Positions 1-9,344 of a stretch of 64,000 nt of DNA are shown here, piece by piece. Source of the DNA: Vibrio variabilis (lineage in GTDB: Bacteria; Pseudomonadota; Gammaproteobacteria; Enterobacterales; Vibrionaceae); the NCBI RefSeq assembly GCF_003263785.1, contig NZ_JYJK01000085.1, forward strand, positions 18,081-82,080, given 5' to 3'. Position numbers and translations under genes: made by a program. Position 1 is the stretch's first letter. Each line of letters opens with the position of its first letter. A model generated the notes under the pieces. That model had not been told where the DNA came from. It was given only the letters and a program-made list of their open reading frames with translations, and searched no databases.

Positions 1-1
1 G

Positions 2-274
2 AACTTGTTGTGCGATGACAACAATTACTATCACGTGGTGCTGATGGATTGCATGATGCCAGTGAAAGACGGTTTTACCGCATCGGAAGAATTTCGCATG
101 TATGAGGAGCAGTACAACAAGGCACGAACGCCAATTATCGCACTTACGGCTAGCGTGCTCGATGACGACATCCAGCGCTGTACAGACAGTGGTATGGACG
201 ATTACGTCTCTAAGCCCTTTAACAAGTCTGTGCTGCTAGAGAAAATCAAAACCATCCGAGAGCTACCTGAGTAG
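2..274 (+). CDS. response-regulator receiver domain, C-terminal part (partial gene)
   Basis: The gene is cut by the left edge, so only about 90 residues are visible. They are the second half of a CheY-like receiver domain. The phosphoacceptor aspartate lies in VVLMDCMMPVKDG, followed by the switch threonine region (IIALTAS) and the invariant lysine (VSKPF). The reading frame is already open at base 2, so the TTG at base 5 is not a credible start. The protein ends right after the domain, which fits the C-terminal receiver of a hybrid sensor kinase, where this placement is typical. A stand-alone regulator is also possible. The signal it senses cannot be told from here. Confidence 0.85.
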   Translation, partial: NLLCDDNNYYHVVLMDCMMPVKDGFTASEEFRMYEEQYNKARTPIIALTASVLDDDIQRCTDSGMDDYVSKPFNKSVLLEKIKTIRELPE

Positions 275-319
275 TTTCTACCCTTCACTAACAAACCGAT
301 TCAACACGAGGCTTTTTAT

Positions 320-356
320 GCGCTGATTTTTTCTCTAAAATCAGCGCAACGTTTTT
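320..356 (+). terminator. probable terminator of the receiver-domain gene
   Basis: Inverted repeat GCGCTGATTTT / AAAATCAGCGC with a 6-base loop, followed three bases later by a run of six T. It lies between the receiver gene and the DUF445 gene. Confidence 0.6.
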
Positions 357-371
357 TATCAAGATCGAATC

Positions 372-1076
372 ATGGACAAGAGCTTCATTACCAATTTCAT
401 CGCACTTGCGCTACTTGGTGCGGGTTATCAACTGGATAATAGCCTGCTGCTGTACGCGGGTCTTTTCGCGTTCTCTGGTGCCGTTACCAACTGGCTTGCC
501 ATTCACATGCTGTTCGAAAAGGTACCCGGCCTTTATGGCTCCGGCGTCATTCCCGCTCGGTTTGAAGATTTCAAACTGGCGATCAAAAACCTCATGATGG
601 AGCAGTTCTTTACTAGCGAAAACATCGACCGCTTTCTGAACAAGGAGATGAGCTCGGGAATCAACATCAACCTTGAGCCAGTGCTGGAGAAAGTCGACTT
701 TAACCCAGCTTTTGACTCTCTGGTTGAGGTCATCGAGAACTCTCAGTTTGGTGGCATGCTTGCCATGCTCGGCGGCTCAGAAGCACTTCAGCCGATGAAG
801 CAACCATTCGTCGAGAAAATGCAGCAAGCCGTCATCGACATTAGTCAAAGTGACTCGGTCAAACAGGCGCTGATTGAGCAGCTTGAATCCCCAGCCATGC
901 TTGATGAGGTGAAAGGCAACGTAGAAGCGATTATCGACCAACGCCTTAGCGAGCTAACGCCAAAGCTTGTGAAAGAGATTGTTCAGAAGATGATTAAAGA
1001 GCACTTAGGCTGGCTTGTCGTCTGGGGCGGCGTATTTGGTGGGGTAATTGGGGTAATTTCTTCGTTGGTGATGTAG
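372..1076 (+). CDS. DUF445 family membrane protein
   Basis: A 234-residue protein that I recognise as a DUF445 (YheB-like) protein. It has hydrophobic segments at the N-terminus (about residues 5-45) and at the extreme C-terminus (about 212-233). Between them lies a soluble, helical middle section rich in charged residues. The N-terminal signature includes AFSGAVTNWLAIHMLFEK, typical of the family. The family's biochemical function is unknown to me, and a structural or envelope role is only a guess. It is a single-gene unit between two hairpin terminators, so it is probably not co-transcribed with its neighbours. Confidence 0.75.
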   Translation: MDKSFITNFIALALLGAGYQLDNSLLLYAGLFAFSGAVTNWLAIHMLFEKVPGLYGSGVIPARFEDFKLAIKNLMMEQFFTSENIDRFLNKEMSSGININLEPVLEKVDFNPAFDSLVEVIENSQFGGMLAMLGGSEALQPMKQPFVEKMQQAVIDISQSDSVKQALIEQLESPAMLDEVKGNVEAIIDQRLSELTPKLVKEIVQKMIKEHLGWLVVWGGVFGGVIGVISSLVM

Positions 1077-1094
1077 AGTCCAACTCATATCTGC

Positions 1095-1129
1095 AAAAAG
1101 TTCGACTTCGTGCTCAGTCGAACTTTTTT
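1095..1129 (+). terminator. rho-independent terminator after the DUF445 gene
   Basis: Thirteen-bp perfect stem AAAAAGTTCGACT / AGTCGAACTTTTT with an 8-base loop and a T tract. It separates the DUF445 gene from kdgR. Confidence 0.85.
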
Positions 1130-1268
1130 ATTTGAAAGTACTAAATCTGCCTGTCAACACTGCAAATCTTTGCCTTTAACTCAAAACTAATATTTATCAA
1201 AATAACAACACAGAGTTTGCAGAACTTTGTGTAATTACTGTTTGATTCAAGTTTAACGAGGGCATGAA

Positions 1269-2051
1269 ATGGAAAAAGCAACCCAGCCTGGCGCCGTTTC
1301 CTCAGTTCTGAAGGTGTTTAATCTCGTCTCTGCTTTAGCCGACCAAAAAGAAGCTGGGCTAACTGAGCTCTCAAAGCAATTGAGGATGTCAAAAGCAACG
1401 ACTTTTCGCTTTTTACAAACGATGACGAGCTTAGGGTTTGTGCATCAAAACAGGGAAGCAGAGAAGTACTTACTAACATCGAAGCTATTTGAGCTCGGTT
1501 CAAAAGCGCTAGACCATGTTGACTTAGTCGACGCCGCAAGAAAGGAGATGGCAGCAGTCTGCAGTGCTTTTAATGAAACTGTTCATCTTGGAACCATCGA
1601 TGAAGACGCTATCATTTACCTCCACAAAATAGATTCAGACTATCACTTTCGAATGCACTCAAGAGTTGGTCGACGAAACCCTTTGTATAGCACCGCACTC
1701 GGAAAAGTTCTCATGAGCTACCTGTGTGAGTCCGAAATCAGAGAGTTGCTCACTCATGTGGAGTTCAAGGCTCACACAGACAAAACACACAGAACTATTG
1801 AGCAACTGTTAGCAGAACTAGATTGGGTTAAATATCAACATTATGCAGAAGACATTGAAGAGCAGGAGCCAGGGCTACGATGTATTGCGGTGCCTGTGTT
1901 TGACCGATTTGGTGAAGCCGTAGCTGCAATTTCACTCTCTTTTCCAACAAGTCGATTCGATGAGCAAAGAAAACTCGATTACCTCTGTTCATTGCACCAT
2001 GCTGCTCGAAACATCTCTAAATACCTCGGGTATCACCACTACCCAGTCTAG
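1269..2051 (+). CDS. kdgR: IclR-family transcriptional regulator KdgR
   Basis: The 260-residue protein closely resembles enterobacterial KdgR, the repressor of pectin and uronate catabolism that is relieved by 2-keto-3-deoxygluconate. Residues 10-70 form the IclR winged helix (SSVLKVF, then ELSKQLRMSKATTFRFLQTM). The rest is the effector-binding domain, including RVGRRNPLYSTALGKVLMS and EEQEPGLRCIAVPVFDRFG, which are close to KdgR as I remember it. The start ATG follows GAGGGC. Depolymerising a uronate polymer with lyases and GH88 ends in unsaturated uronate that is converted to KDG, so a KdgR beside this locus makes biological sense. No KDG-pathway enzymes lie in the window. Family assignment is firm; control of the neighbouring genes is inference. 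Confidence 0.87.
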   Translation: MEKATQPGAVSSVLKVFNLVSALADQKEAGLTELSKQLRMSKATTFRFLQTMTSLGFVHQNREAEKYLLTSKLFELGSKALDHVDLVDAARKEMAAVCSAFNETVHLGTIDEDAIIYLHKIDSDYHFRMHSRVGRRNPLYSTALGKVLMSYLCESEIRELLTHVEFKAHTDKTHRTIEQLLAELDWVKYQHYAEDIEEQEPGLRCIAVPVFDRFGEAVAAISLSFPTSRFDEQRKLDYLCSLHHAARNISKYLGYHHYPV

Positions 2052-2079
2052 CGCTTGGGCCTCATGTCATTTTCGTACA

Positions 2080-2112
2080 AAGAGCCACTCATCTAATGAG
2101 AGGCTCTCTTTC
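2080..2112. terminator. bidirectional terminator between kdgR and the beta-helix gene
   Basis: Near-perfect hairpin AGAGCCACTCAT / ATGAGAGGCTCT between convergent genes, with a T-rich flank on the plus side. Confidence 0.75.
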
Positions 2113-2125
2113 TAGCAGATCACAG

Positions 2126-3333
2126 TTAGATTCTATTCACCCACTTGTCGAGTCTAAAGTAGATATTCCCCTCAATAGTAACGTTCGTTGTTTCTCTGCC
2201 ATCCTCCGGACGAAGAACAATGCCCCATGTCGTTGTGTCTCTCTCGCGTGAACCGTCTTGCGTGATTCCATTGATAATATTATTTGTTACACGATTACTG
2301 CCCTGAACCCCATTAAGCGCGATACCTTCGTATTGTTTTCCGTACTTGTTTGTAGGTGTTGGGGAGTTGGCAACAATCGAGCCGAGATTGTCGATACGAT
2401 TACTATCTATCACCACATCATTGGCGCGCTCAACACTGATGGGTCTAACCGAATTTGACACACTATTGTCAGAAATATTAATGTTTGTTGCAGTCCAACC
2501 ATCGTAGACTCTCTTAATACTCAGACCTACTACGACATCGTGCATCACATTGTTTTGCATCTTGATATTGTCAGCGCCTCGTTTACTCGTGATACCATCA
2601 TAAGCTCTTTCTACATAGTTATTGACGAGTGTGAAGTGGTCGCCATACTCTCCTGACTCGCCCCCAGCAGAGACATAGATTGCAGCATCTCGAACGCCAA
2701 AGAAGCTGTTGTTTCTGATGGTTGCTTTTAGTGCGCCTGTCATGAGTATTCCACTATCTCCCCCGCCAAGTAATAAGGATCCGTATCATTTTCAGTGCCA
2801 ATAAAAACAATATTCTCTATGAGTAGTTCATTTAGTTTGCTCTTACCTGAGCTTGTCGCGCCACGGATTGAAAGCGCGTCTGCTGTCTGCTTCGTTCCCT
2901 CTCTTCCCGCCGGCGTTTTGTAACGAAGGGGAACGACGGTCGAAACCTTAGCTTTGGACATGTTGAAGGTACCACCAATCCAATCAAAGTTCGCTAGCAC
3001 ACCCGCACCGCCACATTCATCCGATTTTGACGCATGAGTATCAAAACTAAACATATCGCCATCCAACTGCTCAGTAGCGATAAACCTAGCCTCACTAGCA
3101 TCTACTTTTAGATCGTTTCTCAAGTAGACTTTTGTATCCTGGCTGATGTAATAAGTCCCTGTCAGTACCAACTCAGAGCCTGTATTAGTTGCCTGTTGGA
3201 GGGCAGTTTGAAGTTTACTCGTATCACCCTTTGGGTTTATAGGAGCAGAAGTACAGTCTTCGGCGGCTGCCGCACTCGATACCAGTGCGAGAATCAGAAA
3301 AGGTAGTATTTTTGACAAATGATTGCAGTTCAT
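2126..3333 (-). CDS. secreted right-handed beta-helix protein, candidate polysaccharide-active enzyme (frameshifted)
   Basis: About 400 residues once a frameshift is bridged. Residues 1-24 are a clear signal peptide ending in SSAAAA before EDCTS. The rest alternates short beta-strand repeats with Asn and Ile/Val ladders (IRNNSFFG, LVNNYVERAYDG, MQNNVMHDV, ISDNSVSNS, IDSNRIDN, VTNNIING), characteristic of pectate-lyase-like parallel beta-helices. The frame breaks at a G5 run near 2752; one extra G joins the two halves without loss. I cannot assign a CAZy family. Its place at the edge of a polysaccharide locus, next to KdgR and a symporter, suggests a lyase or hydrolase acting in the periplasm or outside the cell. 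That is inference, and a binding or structural role is possible. A separate terminator divides it from the symporter gene, so it probably has its own promoter. Confidence 0.7.
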
Positions 3334-3561
3334 AGTTTTCTTTACCTTGTTTCGGTTACTGTTTAAATGTTCAAATTAGTATTTTTTACTTATGTTTTTG
3401 TTATATATGATAGAGGACTCAAAGCGTCCACTTTGACTAATTATTTAACTATTTAACGTTAGTATTCACTTAACAAGGTAATTTATTGCCAGTGGTAATG
3501 TCACCATTTGCCTTCACGCGTTTTAGCCGCAGATTGGATTGCACTGATGCTTGCCGTAAAC

Positions 3562-3600
3562 AAAAAAACCCTTAACGAGAACTAACTCATTAAGGGTTTC
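3562..3600 (-). terminator. rho-independent terminator of the symporter gene
   Basis: Read on the minus strand, AAACCCTTAA / TTAAGGGTTT forms a stem followed by seven T. It lies just downstream of the symporter stop codon. Confidence 0.85.
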
Positions 3601-3615
3601 GTCTTTGTATTATAT

Positions 3616-5400
3616 CTAAGCGATTGCTGATTCTTCCGTTACTTTCGTACTTTCAAGTTTGCGCTCAGACTTGACCAGCAAGGTACCGATCAGAGCGAGG
3701 ATTGCTGCGATAATGACGAACAGCATTCTTCCCCAAAGTGGGTTTGGAACTAATGTCAGGCAGAGAATAAAGACTGACGCGATAAGTACCATTTTACCCA
3801 GCACATTGTTCTGTTTATTGTCCATTGCAACACTTTCTAGGCTATCTTCTACAACAACTTCAGTGTCCACGTTAGTAAAGAACTGTTTAACCTCAGCCTC
3901 TCGTTGCGCAGGCAGTCCTTTGTAGAAGAACTGTGAGCAAACAAAGAATGGCAGTGTAATCGACATATGTCCGATTAAGCCTAACGTTACCGACTTCATT
4001 TCGGTATATTCACGAGATGTAAGCGGTTGATCTAAACCTAGAATCGATTGTAGCGCTTCCGGTGTCAGTACAAAGGCAATAAAGCCTGACACACACATAC
4101 CGACGAGAACTGTACCCCAACCAGCCCAATCAGGTGTTTTCCTAACAAAGAAACACATGATCGAAGGAATAAGGATTGGGAAGCCAATAAGCGTGCTCAC
4201 CAACATCGTTAAATCAAACAAACCAAACTCTTTCAATGATGTTAGGAAAAGCGCTGAAATAATAATGACGATACCAAACAGAGCCGTCAGTAACTTACTC
4301 ACAAAGATAAGGTGAGACTCAGAGTGGTTTTTACAGAAGTATGGTTGATAAACACTTTTCAGAATAATACCAGCATTGCGGTTCAGCGCAGAGTCCATCG
4401 AAGACATGGTTGCGGCAAACATCGCAGCGAGCATCAAACCAACCATGCCCACTGGCATTTCACGACTTACAAACATGAAGTAGGTTGCATCTGCGACTTT
4501 ATTACCAAGTCCAGCCAATCCCCAAGTGCTTGTATCTGGATAGTGTGCCGCTACATACCACGCAGGTACAAACCAAAGCAGTGGACCGATAAGCATTAAC
4601 GTCCCCGCCAAAATCGCAGCTTTACGAGCATTTTTGGTATCTTTTGCCGCAATGTAACGGTAGGAATCTACCATGTTGTTGGTGCTAAAGAACTGTTTAA
4701 TAAACATGAAGATAAACCAGCCAACAAACAAATACGCGTGGTTGTATCCGTCACCAATAAATGGTTGCTCAGGAAGACCGGCCTCAAGAAGTGGTGTCAA
4801 GCCACCAGATTTCCAAATTGCCACTGCGCCCGTTACCAAGGTCATGGTTGTCAGAATAATCATCTGCATGAAGTCTGAGGCGATTACCGCCCAGCTACCA
4901 CCAACCAAGGACATGAACAGCACAACTGAACCGGCGACGACGATAGTGAGCTCTAAAGGAAGTCCGATTACCGCGCTAGTGAATACCGCTAGTGCATTAA
5001 TCCAGATAGATGCCTGAAGGACGCTCAGTGGTACGTTTGCCCATGTAAAAATCTGCTCGTTCACTGGACCTAATCGCATACGCACACCTTCAAGCGGCGT
5101 TTCTACACGCATTTGGCGTGCTTTTGCAGCAAAAAACAGATAGTTACATAGGTAGCCTAGCGCGTTTGCGTAAAAAACGGTTGTGGCTACTGCAAATCCA
5201 CCTGTGAGTGCCTTACCCATGTGACCAGTAAACGTCATGGCGCTCACTGCTGTCATGAATGATGTGGATCCCACCATCCACCAGAGCATTTTACCGCCCC
5301 CACGAAAATAATCACTTGTGGAGTTACTGAAGGATTTAAATAAGACCCCAATTGCCACAAGGAAGCCAAAGTAAACCAGTACGATTGCTATATCAACCAT
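3616..5400 (-). CDS. sodium:solute symporter (SSS family) transporter
   Basis: A 594-residue inner-membrane protein with 13 or more hydrophobic segments starting at residue 3. Typical SSS-family features are the early SDYFRGGGKMLWW region and a conserved MFAATMSSMDSALNRNAGI stretch near residue 330, where the family's sodium-site serines fall. Residues 490-535 form a charged cytoplasmic loop before the last two helices. Start ATG is preceded by AAGGGAAG. The family imports sugars, uronates and similar solutes with sodium. Here the likely cargo is rhamnose, uronate or an unsaturated disaccharide from the locus, but the sequence does not decide. E. coli has a comparable pairing (yidJ sulfatase and yidK SSS transporter beside DUF202 genes), which supports a link to sulfated substrates. 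Confidence 0.82.
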   Translation of the reverse strand: MVDIAIVLVYFGFLVAIGVLFKSFSNSTSDYFRGGGKMLWWMVGSTSFMTAVSAMTFTGHMGKALTGGFAVATTVFYANALGYLCNYLFFAAKARQMRVETPLEGVRMRLGPVNEQIFTWANVPLSVLQASIWINALAVFTSAVIGLPLELTIVVAGSVVLFMSLVGGSWAVIASDFMQMIILTTMTLVTGAVAIWKSGGLTPLLEAGLPEQPFIGDGYNHAYLFVGWFIFMFIKQFFSTNNMVDSYRYIAAKDTKNARKAAILAGTLMLIGPLLWFVPAWYVAAHYPDTSTWGLAGLGNKVADATYFMFVSREMPVGMVGLMLAAMFAATMSSMDSALNRNAGIILKSVYQPYFCKNHSESHLIFVSKLLTALFGIVIIISALFLTSLKEFGLFDLTMLVSTLIGFPILIPSIMCFFVRKTPDWAGWGTVLVGMCVSGFIAFVLTPEALQSILGLDQPLTSREYTEMKSVTLGLIGHMSITLPFFVCSQFFYKGLPAQREAEVKQFFTNVDTEVVVEDSLESVAMDNKQNNVLGKMVLIASVFILCLTLVPNPLWGRMLFVIIAAILALIGTLLVKSERKLESTKVTEESAIA

Positions 5401-5780
5401 GTTTCTTCCCTTTCATTTATTTTATTTCAACGTAATTTATTCTAGTTTGCTCGTTTTTCCCGAACATTAATCACAACCCCAAACCAATAGATAAGTGACA
5501 AATGAAGTTGGAATAAAAATCCATTCCATTTATTCACGAGTCACAAATTTTCATTTGAGAACTAATTTCACAATCAATTAAAACCAACATAGTCAAGTTA
5601 CAATCTATAACGATTTAGTGAAATGATAATTTTTGGTAATTTTGAGGGCAAAATTTGCATTAGTATGTAAATTCAAATAACTGACCGTTGATCGCGTCAA
5701 TGGATGTGCAAGCCCAACAGTTCAAAAAGGTAATCACTAAGATGATCCGCCGGCAAAACCATAATAAGTTCGAAACAAAT
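5401..5780. other. intergenic region upstream of the symporter gene
   Basis: AT-rich, non-coding stretch of about 380 bp holding the symporter promoter region. An inverted repeat TGGAAT / ATTCCA lies at 5509-5528 and could be an operator. The segment ACGTTGAAATAAAATAA just upstream of the symporter start (minus strand) closely resembles ACGTGAAATAAAATAA upstream of the PL24-like lyase (about 22062-22078), hinting at a shared leader or regulatory element. I recognise no gene here. Confidence 0.4.
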
Positions 5781-5806
5781 GAGCCCGTCATCAATGACGG
5801 GCTCTG
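5778..5806 (-). terminator. terminator of fucO
   Basis: Perfect 11-bp stem GAGCCCGTCAT / ATGACGGGCTC with a two-base loop centre, followed on the minus strand by ATTTGTTT. It lies 23 bp beyond the fucO stop codon. Confidence 0.75.
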
Positions 5807-5828
5807 GTAAAGAACTCATTGGGTAAAA

Positions 5829-6980
5829 CTACCCTAGCGACTTCATGTACAGCGCTAGAACATCATCAGGGGTCATGCTCACAGGGTTTCCTCCTGCGCA
5901 CGGGTCTGCCAATGCACTATCCACCCAGACTTTTACATCATCTTCTGTGACGCCTAACTGGCCAAAGCCGGCGGGAATACCAACGCGTGAGCTGAGTTCA
6001 CGGATCGCTTTTACAGCTTCGATACTCGCTTGCTCTTCTGACATCCCGTCAGTATTGCACCCTAGGGCAACTGCCAGCTTCGCAAATTTCTCTACCCTAT
6101 GTAGTCGATTAAACTCACACACTAGTGGCAAGAGAATAGCGTTGCATACTCCATGCGGTAGGTTTTTATGTGCGCCTGCTGGATGGGCCATGGCGTGAAC
6201 CATACCCAATCCTGCGCTATTAAATGCCATACCTGCTAGGAACTGGCCTAATGCCATTTTCTCTCGCGCTTCGATATTTGAGCCATCCTCGACGGCATGA
6301 GGTAAGTACTGACTAATCACGCGAACAGACTCTAGCGCAGAGTGATCGGTTAAGGTGTGTGCCCCCACTGAAACGTATGCTTCAATCGCATGCGTCAGAG
6401 CATCCATACCCGTTGCTGCCGTAACATCCGCGGGCAAGCCAACCATAATGCTAGGATCATTCACCGAGATATCCGGAATAATATTGCTATCGATAATAAC
6501 GCACTTTACTTTGTTCTTTTCATCAGTAATGACAGCATTACTGGTCACCTCTGCAGCGGTCCCTGCTGTTGTATTGATAGCGAATAGCGGTACGCCTTGA
6601 TTCTTTACATTGTTCACCCCTGTATAAAGAGTGATGGGTTGTGGATTTGCAGTCAGGATTTTTACCGCCTTCGCGGTATCAATAGCACTACCTCCACCAA
6701 AACCAATAATGTAGTTGGCACCGGACTCTTCGTAGGCTTGATAGGCTTGGTCAACCACTGAGACGGTTGGGTTTGGAACGGTATCGGTGAAACAAGTGAA
6801 TGATAAGTTGGACTCTTTAAGAGCAGTAATCAGCGGATCAAGTAAACCCAGTTCCTTCAATGCATTGTCTGCAATAATAAAGCCATCTCCAATCTCTTTC
6901 GAGACTAAATGACCAACCAATTCATTGATCGCATGTTCCCCAGAGATATTAATTTTGGGTAGTGCCAAAGTAAAAGCCAT
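5829..6980 (-). CDS. fucO: lactaldehyde reductase (iron-dependent alcohol dehydrogenase)
   Basis: A 383-residue group III alcohol dehydrogenase. The NAD-binding motif GFGGGSAIDTAK is at about residues 93-104. The iron-binding region shows D and H in TGMDALTHAIEAYVS, H in MVHAMAHPAGAHKNLPHG and the final H of that segment, so all expected metal ligands are present. FucO reduces L-lactaldehyde, the C3 product of rhamnulose-1-phosphate aldolase, to L-1,2-propanediol with NADH. The rha genes 5 kb away supply that substrate, which favours FucO over a generic alcohol dehydrogenase. It is transcribed alone with a strong hairpin downstream. Confidence 0.82.
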   Translation of the reverse strand: MAFTLALPKINISGEHAINELVGHLVSKEIGDGFIIADNALKELGLLDPLITALKESNLSFTCFTDTVPNPTVSVVDQAYQAYEESGANYIIGFGGGSAIDTAKAVKILTANPQPITLYTGVNNVKNQGVPLFAINTTAGTAAEVTSNAVITDEKNKVKCVIIDSNIIPDISVNDPSIMVGLPADVTAATGMDALTHAIEAYVSVGAHTLTDHSALESVRVISQYLPHAVEDGSNIEAREKMALGQFLAGMAFNSAGLGMVHAMAHPAGAHKNLPHGVCNAILLPLVCEFNRLHRVEKFAKLAVALGCNTDGMSEEQASIEAVKAIRELSSRVGIPAGFGQLGVTEDDVKVWVDSALADPCAGGNPVSMTPDDVLALYMKSLG

Positions 6981-7110
6981 ATTTATTCCTTGTAATTAAC
7001 AACTATATATTTACAAATGATCACAGATCGATAATTCAAACTCGACCACAAACTTTTAGAGCGCTGATTCATCAGCGATAGAGACTTGAAGCAAATTCTA
7101 GGCTCGATAT

Positions 7111-7928
7111 CTAAAGCGTGAGATACGCAATCAAACTGACCAAAATAACGATCATGGTCGCTGAATAAACGTGGCGTTCGGACATGCGTTTCATCAAATG
7201 AGCAGCCACAGGAACACCAAGAAATGAGCCGATGAAAAACAGGATTGCAGTATGAATATCTGACTGCCCACCTTTCGCATAACCTGCCGCAGCAATGGCA
7301 GATAGCACAATGCCAACACTACGGAAGAGCCAACAGCTTTCTTAATATCCACATGCAGCACATTGTTGAGAACAGGGAGAAGCAAAACGCCCCCACCAAC
7401 GCCTGTTGAGCCCAAAACGGAACCACAAAACATACCAGAGACAATCGCCTTTTTAGTGTTCGTTTTAGGTTCACAAGTCATGCCCTGCCTGACCTTAGAC
7501 GAGCTTCTGTATTTAGAGAACACGGAAATCAAGGAACCAACCATTACAGTAGTCACCAACCAAGCCACCATCTGCTCTGTCCTTTGTGAGTAAAACGGAT
7601 GTGTGCTGAAGTAAACGACCAACTGGGTGACCATCAAGGTAACTGGCACCGCCCCAACAAAAAGTAGCGCTATCTTGTTCCAAGATACGTTACGAGCTTT
7701 TATGTGTACTAGGGAAGCGTTGATTTTTACCATCGCTGAAATCATACTTGCGGTGCCTACCGCCAACACCGGAGACATACCACAAAATAACTGCAACATG
7801 GGTATTAACAGCACGCCTCCGCCAACGCCCGTTAGTCCCAAACACAAACCAAATATGCTTCCCAAAATCAGCTTCAATACCACTGCATCCGCAGACCACA
7901 CGTTCGTCAACAACTCATAAAATGGCAT
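7111..7928 (-). CDS. TSUP (TauE/SafE) family anion exporter (frameshifted)
   Basis: About 270 residues with two homologous halves, each starting with the TSUP glycine motif: GLTGVGGGVLLIPML near residue 30 and GSTGVGGGVLLLPVL near residue 170. Four helices follow each. The frame breaks near 7320 after VGSSVV; one added G (GTGTTGG to GTGGTTGG) restores GIVLSAIAAAGYAKGG and the normal C-terminus. I chose the ATG at 7928 because AAGGAGA sits eight bases upstream; an upstream ATG would add eleven residues without such a site. Family members move sulfite, sulfoacetate or other small sulfur-containing anions across the inner membrane. Beside two sulfatase-related modules, disposal of sulfur oxyanions is attractive but unproven. 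Confidence 0.75.
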
Positions 7929-8078
7929 AAACCATCTCCTTAAGCGAGCAAAACAAAACACCTTTTTAATAAATTCAATCTAACGTACCGATTAGTGTTT
8001 GATTTATGGCGCTGATCATATTTCGTCTGTTTTTTTTGCAGTACACTAACCCTTCCAGTAGCACGCAATGACGGCACT

Positions 8079-8705
8079 ATGACAATACCGATACCAACAT
8101 CGCTGAAAGAAATGACCAGTAGACTTACCGTTGGAAAGCGAGAGGCCGTCTACTTTAGCCACGGCAAAGCATCTGGTTCTATCGTGTTGAAAGTGGATTT
8201 ATAGGCCTTTACCAGGTAGCAGAAACCGGAAAAGAATCGTTACTAAGATTGTATGGGAAGGGCTCGTATTTTGGGTATCGCTCTCTATTTACCTGTCAGC
8301 GCTATCCCGCAACGGCAAGGGCAATGGAAGACAGTGTTGTCAGTCGGGTGAATGTCCACTCTTTTGAAGACTTGCAACACCTGTCCCCCTCACTAACCAA
8401 AGCCTCACAACCGAGGTATGTCAAGAGTTGGGCGAAGCGAGCGACGTCTCGTTCAATTTAGTGCTTTCAACGCTAAAAACAGGATCATCGATGCGATACA
8501 GCACTTCTTTAAGCACTACCCCCACTACCCTTGGACCTATCGCGAAATTAGCGAATACAGTGCTACCGACATCACGACTGTGATTCGTTTTTGTAAATCA
8601 CTCAAACAAGCCGGTGTGCTTTGCAAACACCATCGCAAACCCCACCCGCTCGATCTATCAAAACTGACGAACACCCACGGGATGTCCAAGGAAAGCACTA
8701 AATGA
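8079..8705 (+). pseudogene. Crp/Fnr-family transcriptional regulator, broken by three frameshifts
   Basis: Piecing three reading frames together gives a recognisable Crp/Fnr protein of about 208 residues. The start is MTIPIPTSLKEM. The cyclic-nucleotide-binding fold continues as YRVESGFIGLYQVAETGKES and LRLYGKGSYFGYRSLF. The winged helix is in the last third (PWTYREISEYSATDITTVI, RFCKSLKQAGVL). Frame changes fall near 8190, 8395 and 8470. Three hits in 630 bp is more than in any neighbour, so true decay is possible, but the surrounding genes also show single-base indels and sequencing error is equally plausible. It lies just upstream of the DUF202-maturase operon on the same strand and may regulate it. 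E. coli has a small regulator gene, yidF, in the same place relative to yidG-yidH. Confidence 0.6.
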
Positions 8706-8730
8706 AAAAGCTTAGATCTAAGAAATCACC

Positions 8731-9066
8731 ATGCGTGAAGAAGGGAACGCTCCGGATTATCGCTTCTCACTCGCCAACGAAAGAACCTATCTAGCGTGGA
8801 TTAGAACATCGCTCGCCTTGTTAGCCGGCGCTATTGCTCTTGACCAACTGACTCCAGAGCTTGCAAACCCATCAGTGCGACTATTGCTTTCTTGTTTCCT
8901 GTGTCTCTGCTCAGGCGCGGTTGGGATCTATGCTTACCGACGATGGTCCCGCAACGAACAGGCGATGAGGTTAAACCAAGAGCTCCAATACACATCGAAC
9001 ATGAAGATTATTAGTGGCACCATTTTGTTGCTTACCTTCATCATCGCGTTGGCCATCACTCTATGA
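8731..9066 (+). CDS. DUF202 membrane protein (YidH-like)
   Basis: A 111-residue protein of the DUF202 family with three predicted membrane helices (about residues 25-45, 50-68 and 90-111). The N-terminal signature is RFSLANERTYLAWIRTSLALLAG. Its stop codon overlaps the start of the next DUF202 gene by four bases, so the pair is translationally coupled and continues into the maturase gene. E. coli encodes two DUF202 proteins (YidG, YidH) beside a sulfatase (YidJ) and an SSS transporter (YidK), the same set of families as here. Function is unknown; a role in sulfated-substrate metabolism is inferred only from this repeated association. Confidence 0.75.
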   Translation: MREEGNAPDYRFSLANERTYLAWIRTSLALLAGAIALDQLTPELANPSVRLLLSCFLCLCSGAVGIYAYRRWSRNEQAMRLNQELQYTSNMKIISGTILLLTFIIALAITL

Positions 9067-9344
9067 GTACGGTAAATGGTCTGCAGTTAGAACGTACCGT
9101 CTTGTCTTGGCTACGGACACAGTTAGTCCTATTTGCCATCGGTGTAGTATTAATAAAGGTGTCGATCACTCAAGATACCACTCTCATTTATCTATGTGGT
9201 GCAACGGCAATGCTGGTTGCCGTCATGTGTTCTCTCTCCCACGGGAAAGCGATCAAGTTTTTTACTTCAATAATAATAATGCTGTTAGCAGCAGCCTACG
9301 CCTTAACCATGCTATCTGAAGTCTTCATAGGAAAACTACAATGA
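9063..9344 (+). CDS. DUF202 membrane protein (YidG-like)
   Basis: A 93-residue second DUF202 protein with signature LQLERTVLSWLRTQLVLFAIG and three hydrophobic segments. It overlaps the preceding DUF202 gene at ATGA and the following maturase gene at ATGA, so all three are read from one message with coupled translation. It is shorter at the N-terminus than its partner, as is usual for YidG against YidH. The two may form a hetero-oligomer in the inner membrane, but the sequence gives no catalytic motif. Confidence 0.72.
   Translation: MSTVNGLQLERTVLSWLRTQLVLFAIGVVLIKVSITQDTTLIYLCGATAMLVAVMCSLSHGKAIKFFTSIIIMLLAAAYALTMLSEVFIGKLQ

Noticed and set aside
7690..7930. Several overlapping frames on both strands within the TauE-like gene
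   Set aside because: They are alternate-frame shadows. Only one frame gives the TSUP glycine motifs and helices.
8079..8705. Two separate small genes at 8249-8461 and 8418-8705
   Set aside because: Joined with upstream sequence in a third frame they make one continuous Crp/Fnr protein, so they are pieces of a broken gene.
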